Source: an uncultured Candidatus Saccharimonas sp.
GTDB taxonomy: Bacteria > Patescibacteriota > Saccharimonadia > Saccharimonadales > SZUA-47
Direction of reading: 5' to 3'
Assembly (NCBI GenBank): GCA_943354655.1
Contig: CALRCT010000018.1
Span: forward strand, 1 to 7,461
Length of the DNA: 7,461 bases
In this document: positions 1 through 5,463 of the stretch, one piece after another
How positions within the stretch are numbered: the stretch's first letter is position 1
How the letters are laid out: each line of letters begins with the position of its first letter
The notes under the pieces: generated by a model
The model's database searches: none
What the model was told of the DNA's origin: nothing
The model's input: the letters and a program-made list of their open reading frames with translations, nothing else
Position numbers and translations under genes: made by a program

Positions 1-159
1 ATTCGGAACGACGAAGACAGTAACGTGCTAGCGCTACCATCTGAATTATTACAAAATAATCAGGATCTGGCGTGCGACATTATAGATGCATTTTTAAATA
101 CACCATTCGCTGCAGCAACCCGCTATAAGCGTAGAAACAGAGAATTAGATGAACTATAA
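1..159 (+). CDS. rpiB: Ribose-5-phosphate isomerase B, C-terminal end (partial)
   Basis: The reading frame is open from the first base to a TAA stop and gives the last 52 residues of a protein whose start lies outside the window. The segment with SNVLAL, then DIIDAFLNTPF, then an R-Y-K-R-R tail matches the C-terminus of RpiB (usual pattern: R-x-H-N-D-A-N-V-L, then IVDAFL-TPF, then RHxxR). RpiB interconverts ribose 5-phosphate and ribulose 5-phosphate in the cytoplasm, in the non-oxidative pentose phosphate pathway. The usual His-Asn of RxHNDAN reads Asp-Glu here, and the usual GxR after NVLxL reads P-S-E, so the active-site edge is divergent. The C-terminal arginines are kept. The next gene, an epimerase, overlaps its end by 11 bases, which supports the pathway assignment and suggests co-translation. 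The family call is firm; catalytic competence is not shown. Confidence 0.85.
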   Translation: MRNDEDSNVLALPSELLQNNQDLACDIIDAFLNTPFAAATRYKRRNRELDEL

Positions 160-778
160 AATTTGTCCAACAGTTACGGCTTATAGTATTGAAGAATATA
201 AAAAACAGATGCATTTAATCACTGCTTTTGCCGATCGTATTCACATAGACTTTATGGACGGACAATTGGCGCCAACGGTGTCGCAATCGGTGCACGAATC
301 ATGGTGGCCTAAAAAAGTAAAAGCGGACATTCATTTGATGTACAAATATCCCATGAAAGTTTTAGCTGATATTATGAATCATCATCCAAATTTAGTAATA
401 GTTCATTCCGAAGCAGACCATGTTAGTAGTTTTGTTCACGAACTACACGAACATCGAACAAAAGTAGGTATAGCCTTAATGCAGGATACGACCATTGATA
501 AACTAAATCATTTTATCAAAGTCATAGATCACGTATTAGTTTTTTCTGGCAAATTGGGTCATCACGGTGGAACTGCAGATTTAGAATTATTAAAAAAAGT
601 TAGGTCTATTAAATCACTAAATCCAGACATTGAAATTGGTTGGGATGGTGGAATAAATGACAGCAATATTCTTTTGCTTAAAGACGCAGGAGTTAATGTA
701 TTTAACGTTGGTGGTTATATACATTCAAGCAGTAACCCAGAAGATGCTTACCGTAAACTTAAAGAACTGGTACAATAA
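149..778 (+). CDS. rpe: Ribulose-phosphate 3-epimerase, divergent
   Basis: A 209-residue TIM-barrel protein, close to the usual epimerase length (about 210-225). It should convert ribulose 5-phosphate to xylulose 5-phosphate. Visible family motifs are PTV near residue 7 (usually PSI), HIDFMDG at 32-38 (metal His32, catalytic/metal Asp34, Met36), DIHLM at 60-64 (His62, Met64), and WDGGI at 165-169 with the second catalytic Asp166. The last phosphate-binding turn is NVGGYI at 186-191, where GS is common. The usual MSVNPGFGGQ loop is replaced by a segment around 131-141 (VFSGKLGHHGG), the main oddity. The ATG lies inside the 3' end of rpiB (11-base overlap), with only a weak AGAGAA purine stretch upstream. 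The transketolase gene follows 11 bases later. The fold and both catalytic aspartates support the call. A related barrel enzyme using a different sugar phosphate remains possible. Confidence 0.83.
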   Translation: MNYKICPTVTAYSIEEYKKQMHLITAFADRIHIDFMDGQLAPTVSQSVHESWWPKKVKADIHLMYKYPMKVLADIMNHHPNLVIVHSEADHVSSFVHELHEHRTKVGIALMQDTTIDKLNHFIKVIDHVLVFSGKLGHHGGTADLELLKKVRSIKSLNPDIEIGWDGGINDSNILLLKDAGVNVFNVGGYIHSSSNPEDAYRKLKELVQ

Positions 779-785
779 GCTTAAT
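768..785 (+). promoter_or_regulatory. Possible extended -10 promoter overlapping rpe stop, before tktN
   Basis: TGG-TACAAT at 768-776 fits an extended -10 element (TGn then TACAAT, 5 of 6 to consensus). Its last base is the first base of the rpe stop codon. A weak -35-like TTACCG lies at 748-753, 17 bases upstream. Initiation about 7 bases downstream would give only a 6-7 base leader before the transketolase ATG at 790. That would explain why no Shine-Dalgarno sequence is visible there. The 18 bases match those in front of uvrB at all but two positions. The match could be chance within coding sequence. Confidence 0.4.
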
Positions 786-789
786 TATT

Positions 790-1692
790 ATGGCCAAAAA
801 TTATACCTCCAAAAAAAGAACTATAGAAGATCTAGAGCTAATAGCAACTAAAATACGTGAAGATATTATTAAAAGCTTAGAAAAAGCAGGTTCTGGACAT
901 AGTGCTGGACCTCTTGGCTTAGCCGATATTTTTACAGCTCTTTATTTTGATATCATGAAGCACGATCCAAAAGACCCAACATGGGATCAGCGAGATATTT
1001 TTATTTTAAGCAACGGACACTGTGCGCCGGTTCTTTATACCACGCTTGCACACGCAGGATATTTTGAAATTGCAGAACTTAGCACACTCAGAAAATTTGG
1101 AAGTCGACTTCAGGGGCATCCAGAACGCGAACGATTACCAGGTATCGAAACAACTAGTGGACCATTAGGATGCGGCCTGTCACAGGCAGCTGGAATGGCT
1201 TTAGCGATGAAAATTAACAAAGACTATCACCGTTGGATATATTGCACGCTGGGTGACGGCGAACAAAACGAAGGCAACGTGTGGGAAGCTGCAATGCTTA
1301 TAGCAAAATATAATTTGCATAACGTGATTGCTATAACCGACAGAAACAATATACAAATCGACGGAACAACCGAACATGTAATGCCACTAGAAGATTTACG
1401 CGCAAAATGGGAAAGTTTTGGCTGGCACGTTATTGATATTAACGGTAACGATATAGATTCTATAATTGACGCTACTGCAATGGCTAGAAGCATTGTAGAA
1501 AAACCGGTAATGATTTTAGCTCATACAATCCCCGGAAAAGGCGTTGATTTTATGGAAGGTGATTACCATTGGCATGGTATACCGGTAGGTATAGAAGATG
1601 TCGCAGGCGCTCCCCCTAAAAATGAACAAGCTAAATCCGCTCTTCATCAATTACGAACACTCGAAGGCAAGATTAGGAGCGAACATGAATAA
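790..1692 (+). CDS. tktN: Transketolase, N-terminal (thiamine diphosphate pyrophosphate-binding) subunit
   Basis: This 300-residue protein is the first half of a transketolase encoded as its own gene. It binds the diphosphate end of thiamine diphosphate and acts with the following gene product to move two-carbon units between ketose and aldose phosphates. Motifs in order: GHSAG at 36-40, LSNGHCAP at 73-80, GHPE at 109-112, TTSGPLGCGL at 121-130, and the cofactor/metal motif GDGEQNEG at 155-162 continuing to NN at 186-187. TIPGKGV at 246-252 and an HWHG stretch near 260-263 end the domain. Length and content match archaeal-type and other split transketolase N-subunits (about 270-300 residues). 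The ATG follows the rpe stop by 11 bases and has no clear ribosome-binding site. The 3' end overlaps the next gene by 8 bases. This could only be confused with the N-terminal half of DXP synthase, but GHPE and the pathway neighbours favour transketolase. Confidence 0.93.
   Translation: MAKNYTSKKRTIEDLELIATKIREDIIKSLEKAGSGHSAGPLGLADIFTALYFDIMKHDPKDPTWDQRDIFILSNGHCAPVLYTTLAHAGYFEIAELSTLRKFGSRLQGHPERERLPGIETTSGPLGCGLSQAAGMALAMKINKDYHRWIYCTLGDGEQNEGNVWEAAMLIAKYNLHNVIAITDRNNIQIDGTTEHVMPLEDLRAKWESFGWHVIDINGNDIDSIIDATAMARSIVEKPVMILAHTIPGKGVDFMEGDYHWHGIPVGIEDVAGAPPKNEQAKSALHQLRTLEGKIRSEHE
1675..1679 (+). promoter_or_regulatory. Shine-Dalgarno AGGAG fixing the tktC start
   Basis: AGGAG lies 5 bases before the ATG at 1685. 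This ATG is chosen over an upstream in-frame ATG at 1598, which would add 29 residues unlike any transketolase and a 95-base overlap with tktN. The chosen start gives only an 8-base overlap, typical of translational coupling. Confidence 0.85.
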
Positions 1693-2659
1693 TCTACATT
1701 TAGTTGACTTAACATCAGGCGAAGTAAAAATGGAACCTATCCGTAAAGGATTCGGAAGAGGTTTGCTAGAAGCAGGAAAAATTAACGACCAAGTTGTCGC
1801 ACTGTGTGCAGATTTAACAGGGTCAACTCAAATAAGTCTTTTTGCCGAAGCTTTTCCTGAACGATTCATAGAAGTTGGTGTTGCAGAACAAAACCTTGTT
1901 ACGGTAGCCGCAGGATTGGCTGCAATGGGCAAAATTCCTTTTACAAGTAGCTATGCGGCATTTAGCCCAGGACGAAATTGGGAACAGTTTAAAACTACAG
2001 CGTGCATAAATAATCAACCAGTTAAAATTGTTGGATCTCACGCTGGTTTATATACGGGTCCAGATGGGGCAACTCACCAAATGTTAGAAGATATTGCATT
2101 AATGAGGTGTCTTCCAAATAACGTAGTTGTTGTTCCCTGTGACAGTGTAGAAGCAGAAAAAGCAACATTAGCCCTAGCTGCAGATAAAAGACCAGGTTAT
2201 ATTCGATTAGCAAGAGACAGTTCGGCAGTATTAACAACAGATAAAACACCCTTCGAAATAGGCAAAGCGCAGGTATTTAGCGAAGGAAGTGATGTAACGA
2301 TAGTAGCGTGTGGCACAATGGTATACCAGGCTTTACAAGCGGCCGAACAATTATTTTTAGATGGCATAGATGCAGAAGTAATTAACATGTCTACAATTAA
2401 GCCCTTTGATGCAGTTACATTAATACAAAGCGCTCGCAAAACGGGTGCCGTGATAACAGTTGAAGAAGCTCAGATTAACGGCGGTCTTGGTTCGGCTGTA
2501 GCCGAAGCATTAGGCGAAGAATTTCCTGTTCCGCTTAAACGCATGGGTGTAAAAGATCGTTTTGGCGAAAGCGGCACAGCCGATGAGTTATTAAACCACT
2601 TTGGGCTTACTAGCTCACACATCGCTATTCAAGCTCATGCAATAGTAAAAAATAAATAA
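1685..2659 (+). CDS. tktC: Transketolase, C-terminal (pyrimidine-binding) subunit
   Basis: A 324-residue protein that forms the second half of the split transketolase. Together the two subunits (624 residues) approach the length of a one-chain enzyme (about 660). The pyrimidine-binding domain carries the catalytic glutamate Glu68 in EVGVAEQN (63-70), which activates thiamine diphosphate. SSYAAF at 88-93, GSH at 117-119 and GPDGATHQ at 125-132 (His131) follow. RLARD at 174-178 is a likely substrate-phosphate contact. The C-terminal transketolase domain shows VEEAQINGGLGSAV (259-272) and GVKDRFGESG (288-297), which match the family. The start is set by an AGGAG 5 bases upstream and overlaps tktN by 8 bases, so the two chains are probably made in equal amounts. 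A 61-base gap with a likely promoter separates it from the aldolase gene. The call is firm. Confidence 0.93.
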   Translation: MNNLHLVDLTSGEVKMEPIRKGFGRGLLEAGKINDQVVALCADLTGSTQISLFAEAFPERFIEVGVAEQNLVTVAAGLAAMGKIPFTSSYAAFSPGRNWEQFKTTACINNQPVKIVGSHAGLYTGPDGATHQMLEDIALMRCLPNNVVVVPCDSVEAEKATLALAADKRPGYIRLARDSSAVLTTDKTPFEIGKAQVFSEGSDVTIVACGTMVYQALQAAEQLFLDGIDAEVINMSTIKPFDAVTLIQSARKTGAVITVEEAQINGGLGSAVAEALGEEFPVPLKRMGVKDRFGESGTADELLNHFGLTSSHIAIQAHAIVKNK

Positions 2660-2660
2660 C

Positions 2661-2689
2661 TTGCTACCGTAACCATAAGCAGGTACACT
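2661..2689 (+). promoter_or_regulatory. Sigma-70-type promoter in front of the aldolase gene
   Basis: TTGCTA at 2661-2666 and TACACT at 2684-2689 are each 4 of 6 to consensus and are separated by the ideal 17 bases. Initiation near 2696 would leave a leader of about 25 bases that includes GGTGGG at 2705-2710, ahead of the GTG start at 2721. The 61-base gap is the longest inside this gene cluster, as expected for an internal promoter. A second -10-like TATAGT at 2696-2701 has no good partner. Confidence 0.5.
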
Positions 2690-2720
2690 TTAAGATATAG
2701 TAATGGTGGGAACAATTTAA

Positions 2721-3632
2721 GTGGCTTTATCTTTAAAACAAATCAGAGAAAACTGCTATAAAGCGCGCGAACTAATGGCGCGTGCCAGAACAGAAAAATT
2801 TGCTGTTGGCGCATTTAACTTAGACAATCAAGAAACTCTTAAGGCTGTAGTAAAAGCAGCTAAGGCAAAAAACGCCCCGGTTTTAGTAGAGGTTAGTAAG
2901 GGCGAAGTTGACGCACTTGGACTAGATAACATCCGTGATATGGTAGACAACTACAAGCAGGAATACGGTGTAGAAATGTACATAAACCTGGATCATAGTC
3001 CTAGCGTTGCTGATGCTATAGATGGCATAGAAGCAGGATTTGAATTTATACATATAGATATCTCGCAGGCAAATCACAACGCTACAGAACAAGAAATCAT
3101 CGAATCAACAAAGCAAGTTGTAGAATGGGCAAAATTAACCGGTGCACTTGTAGAGAGTGAACCTCATTATTTTGGCGGAAGCAGCAACGTTCATAAAGAA
3201 GAAATAGATTACGACGAAATTAAAAAAACTTTTAGCACACCAGCAGACAGCAAGACATTTGTAGAAGCAACAGGTATAGATACCTACGCAGCAGCAATTG
3301 GTAATTTGCACGGCACATACCCTACACCTAAAGTACTAGACATCGAACTACTTAAAACAATTCGTAATTCTATTGACTGCAACATAAGCTTGCACGGTGG
3401 TAGCGGCACGCCAGGACATTATTTTATAGAAGCAGTAAAAGTTGGAGTTCAAAAAATTAACATCAATAGCGATATGCGAAAAGCATACAGAGACACCCTT
3501 GTTAAAGTATTAGACGACAATAAATCTGAATATGCAGTAGTAAAACTTATGGGAACTGTAGAAGACGCAGTGCAAGAAGTAGTAGAATCCAAAATTGAAT
3601 TGTTTAACAGTGCTGGAAAGGCAAAAATTTAA
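2721..3632 (+). CDS. fba: Class II fructose-bisphosphate aldolase
   Basis: A 303-residue zinc-type aldolase that should split or form fructose 1,6-bisphosphate from dihydroxyacetone phosphate and glyceraldehyde 3-phosphate. Class II hallmarks are AVGAFN at 28-33, LDH at 90-92 (catalytic Asp91, metal His92), ESEPHYFGG at 145-153, GNLHGTY at 194-200 (metal His197) and LHGGSG at 224-229 (metal His225). KININSD at 245-251 replaces the usual NIDTD, so the Asp that helps bind the aldehyde substrate in E. coli-type enzymes is Asn249. The start is GTG, preceded by GGTGGG with a long 10-base spacer. Starting there gives the family's usual lead-in before AVGAFN. A later ATG at 2775 lacks a ribosome-binding site. 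A tagatose- or sedoheptulose-bisphosphate preference is possible, because substrate choice in this family cannot be read from the motifs alone. The PfkB kinase gene follows after one base. Confidence 0.87.
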   Translation: MALSLKQIRENCYKARELMARARTEKFAVGAFNLDNQETLKAVVKAAKAKNAPVLVEVSKGEVDALGLDNIRDMVDNYKQEYGVEMYINLDHSPSVADAIDGIEAGFEFIHIDISQANHNATEQEIIESTKQVVEWAKLTGALVESEPHYFGGSSNVHKEEIDYDEIKKTFSTPADSKTFVEATGIDTYAAAIGNLHGTYPTPKVLDIELLKTIRNSIDCNISLHGGSGTPGHYFIEAVKVGVQKININSDMRKAYRDTLVKVLDDNKSEYAVVKLMGTVEDAVQEVVESKIELFNSAGKAKI

Positions 3633-3633
3633 C

Positions 3634-4641
3634 ATGACTGAGCATAAAATAGACGTACTAGCTATTGGCGATGTAGTAACAGATGCTTTTATTAAGCTGT
3701 TAGATGACCAAGCGACAACTTATAAAGACGAACACGGAAACAAAATACTGGCTATGCCTTATGGCATGAAAGTCCCTTTTGATCATGCCGAAGTAATCGA
3801 AGCAGTGGGCAACGCAGCTAATGCTGCTGTTAGTTTTGCAAAACTCGGCTTAAATGCAGGTTTGGTATCTAACGTTGGGTCTGATTCTTGGGGAAGAGAC
3901 ATTATTAATGCGCTACATACAAAAAATGTAGATAGTAGATTTGTACATGTTAACAAAGATAAAGTTTCTAATTATCATTATGTTTTATGGTATAAAGACG
4001 AACGTACAATACTAATAAAGCACGAAGAATACGAATATAACTGGCCAAGATTCAGGGCTAATGACATTCCTAAATGGGTTTACTTTAGTAGTATTAGTAA
4101 AAATGCATTACCTTACCATGACGAAGTTGTTGAATGGTTAAATGATCATCCTGATGTTAAGTTAGCTTTTCAGCCAGGAACATTCCAAATAGAAGCAGGT
4201 GTAGAACGACTTAAAGATTTGTATGCAAAAACAGAAGTATTGGTGCTTAACAGAGAAGAAGCTGTTATTGTGACAGGCGGTAGTTACGATGATATTCATG
4301 ATTTAATGAACAGAATGCATGCTTATGGACCAAAGATTGTAGTTATTACGGATGGTCCTGATGGGGCATATGCAAGCGACGGCGAAAACAGATTTAAGAT
4401 GCCTAATTATCCAGATCCAGCACCTCCTGTAGAGCGAACTGGTGCAGGAGATAGTTTTGCGAGTGCGTTAGTTGCGGCCTTAGCAAAAGGTGCAACCCTA
4501 GAAGCAGCACTGCTTTGGGCACCGATTAATTCTATGAACGTAGTACAGCACGTAGGTGCTCAGTCTGGTTTATTAACTGCAGACGAAATAGATTACTACT
4601 TACGAAACGCACCCGACTGGTATCATCCAGAACGTTTCTAG
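3634..4641 (+). CDS. PfkB-family (ribokinase-like) carbohydrate kinase
   Basis: A 335-residue kinase of the PfkB fold, which phosphorylates a sugar, sugar phosphate or nucleoside using ATP. Signature features are GDVVTDAF at 12-19, VGNAANAA at 58-65 (the usual GGxxxN substrate segment), the N-x-x-E motif at 206-209 (Asn206, Glu209), and RTGAGDSF at 268-275 with the anion hole and catalytic base Asp273. The ATG at 3634 begins one base after the fba stop. Starting 13 codons earlier would run into fba, and the short form gives the expected N-terminus. GGAAAG 13 bases upstream is a poor ribosome-binding site, so coupling to fba translation is likely. Position directly after aldolase and transketolase suggests fructose 6-phosphate, sedoheptulose 7-phosphate or ribose as substrate. 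The family does not allow a choice among phosphofructokinase, ribokinase and adenosine kinase from sequence alone. It ends with TAG, the only non-TAA stop in the window. Confidence 0.87.
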   Translation: MTEHKIDVLAIGDVVTDAFIKLLDDQATTYKDEHGNKILAMPYGMKVPFDHAEVIEAVGNAANAAVSFAKLGLNAGLVSNVGSDSWGRDIINALHTKNVDSRFVHVNKDKVSNYHYVLWYKDERTILIKHEEYEYNWPRFRANDIPKWVYFSSISKNALPYHDEVVEWLNDHPDVKLAFQPGTFQIEAGVERLKDLYAKTEVLVLNREEAVIVTGGSYDDIHDLMNRMHAYGPKIVVITDGPDGAYASDGENRFKMPNYPDPAPPVERTGAGDSFASALVAALAKGATLEAALLWAPINSMNVVQHVGAQSGLLTADEIDYYLRNAPDWYHPERF

Positions 4642-4647
4642 TGTAAC

Positions 4648-5367
4648 TTAGATTCCTAATCTTATTTTAGAATAATGAACGTCTTTTTTGTAATGTTTAA
4701 GATCGTTTAAACCCAAGCCCGTACTTAAACTAATAATAGACACACCAATTGCTCTACCGGCTGCTGTTTTAGCGAGTGGTGATGTTAATACACCTAGACC
4801 AATGCTTTGCCATTTGGTTTTATTTTTACCTCTTTTTGTAGCATGTGTAGAAATATTATGCTTAGCAGCTTCAAATCTTTCGTGTGTTTTTATCCCGTCT
4901 CTTGCCAATACTACACCAAGATTTGCCGTTAACAACTTTACTGTTCCGTGGTTACCATTATTTTTAGCTCTTTTTATTAAAGCAGCCATAACTACGTAAA
5001 AATAAGCCTTATCAATTCTTTCGTCTAACTGGGGCCTGTCTTTAATGTCATAAGTATTAAGAATTTGCCATTCTTCCGTATTTGGATGGTTTGCTTTGTT
5101 TTTAAGAGATCGGTTTTCTGTTAGCAAAACACTACTAGCTAATTTTACGGCTTTGTCTTTTAAATGACCGTCAAAATAATCTAGCGAGCTTGCAAAAGCG
5201 TGCATGCCAAATTCTAACCAATTTGGTTCTGCGTTAAGTAATACGTGTCCGGCAACAACTCCGCCTAAAACGCCGTGCATAATTGTAGAAGCATCAGACG
5301 CACTTGCATGTAGTACGGCTTCATTAATTATATTGTGTTCCGTAAGTGTTAATCTTGACTCATTCAT
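4648..5367 (-). CDS. Putative CDP-alcohol phosphatidyltransferase (PgsA-like), unusual
   Basis: A 239-residue protein that I assign tentatively to the CDP-alcohol phosphatidyltransferase family, membrane enzymes that join a CDP-lipid to an alcohol to make phospholipid. The four signature aspartates can be placed: DYFDG at 63-67 (Asp63, Asp66, Gly67) and LDERIDK at 114-120 (Asp115, Asp119). As in PgsA, an A-R-D segment follows (155-157), and GKNKTKWQ at 180-187 resembles the GKxKTxxQ stretch. Three features are off. The Ala-Arg after DG reads Lys-Asp (70-71). The Gly four residues before the third Asp is Arg111. About 31 extra polar residues separate the two halves of the motif. Hydrophobic stretches occur near 28-46, 121-131, 143-155 and 205-220 but are short for membrane spans. 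The gene converges on the PfkB gene with 6 bases between stops, and the ATG is preceded closely by an extended -10. An inactive or repurposed homologue is possible. Confidence 0.6.
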   Translation of the reverse strand: MNESRLTLTEHNIINEAVLHASASDASTIMHGVLGGVVAGHVLLNAEPNWLEFGMHAFASSLDYFDGHLKDKAVKLASSVLLTENRSLKNKANHPNTEEWQILNTYDIKDRPQLDERIDKAYFYVVMAALIKRAKNNGNHGTVKLLTANLGVVLARDGIKTHERFEAAKHNISTHATKRGKNKTKWQSIGLGVLTSPLAKTAAGRAIGVSIISLSTGLGLNDLKHYKKDVHYSKIRLGI

Positions 5368-5374
5368 TTACCTA

Positions 5375-5404
5375 AGAATAACAGTGGTAGAACGTAGTAT
5401 GCAA
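5375..5404 (-). promoter_or_regulatory. Extended -10 promoter for the left-facing gene, probable leaderless start
   Basis: Read on the minus strand, TG-T-TATTCT (5383-5375) is an extended -10 (4 of 6 in the hexamer). A partial -35, TTGCAT (5404-5399), lies 18 bases upstream. Only 7 bases separate the -10 from the ATG at 5367, so transcription would begin at or next to the start codon. TAGGTA just before the ATG could serve as a weak ribosome-binding site only if initiation occurred further upstream. Confidence 0.45.
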
Positions 5405-5453
5405 GCACTAGCTTTACCATTAACGTCATTCTGTGTTACGGTATATGTGAAAC

Positions 5454-5459
5454 GAGGTG
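5454..5459 (+). promoter_or_regulatory. Strong Shine-Dalgarno GAGGTG for the GTG start at 5464
   Basis: GAGGTG is an uninterrupted complement to the usual 16S rRNA tail, and the GAGG core ends 6 bases before the GTG. It fixes the start of the 410-residue gene and is the best ribosome-binding site in the window. A poor -35/-10 pair (TTAACG at 5420-5425, TATATG at 5442-5447, 16-base spacer) could drive it. That would make the 96-base interval 5368-5463 a divergent promoter region. Confidence 0.7.
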
Positions 5460-5463
5460 GGCA

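Noticed and set aside
1598..1684. Upstream in-frame start for the transketolase C-subunit
   Set aside because: It would add 29 residues with no family resemblance inside tktN; the ATG at 1685 has AGGAG at the right distance.
2696..2701. TATAGT as the aldolase promoter -10
   Set aside because: No -35 is found at 16-18 bases; the TTGCTA/TACACT pair with a 17-base spacer is better.
2660..2720. Terminator or riboswitch between tktC and fba
   Set aside because: Only 3-4 base complementary pieces are present and there is no T-run; the gap is too short for a known riboswitch class.
3595..3633. Upstream in-frame ATG for the PfkB kinase
   Set aside because: It lies inside fba and adds 13 residues not expected in the family; the ATG at 3634 directly follows the fba stop.
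4650..4668. Small hairpin (AGATT-CCT-AATCT) followed by TATTTT, a possible terminator after the PfkB gene
   Set aside because: The stem is only five mostly A-T pairs and the T-run is interrupted, so it would be unstable; it also lies inside the end of the left-facing gene.
4802..4999. Right-facing open frame rich in hydrophobic residues
   Set aside because: It is the reverse complement of the PgsA-like gene, and its hydrophobic look follows from T-rich antisense codons.
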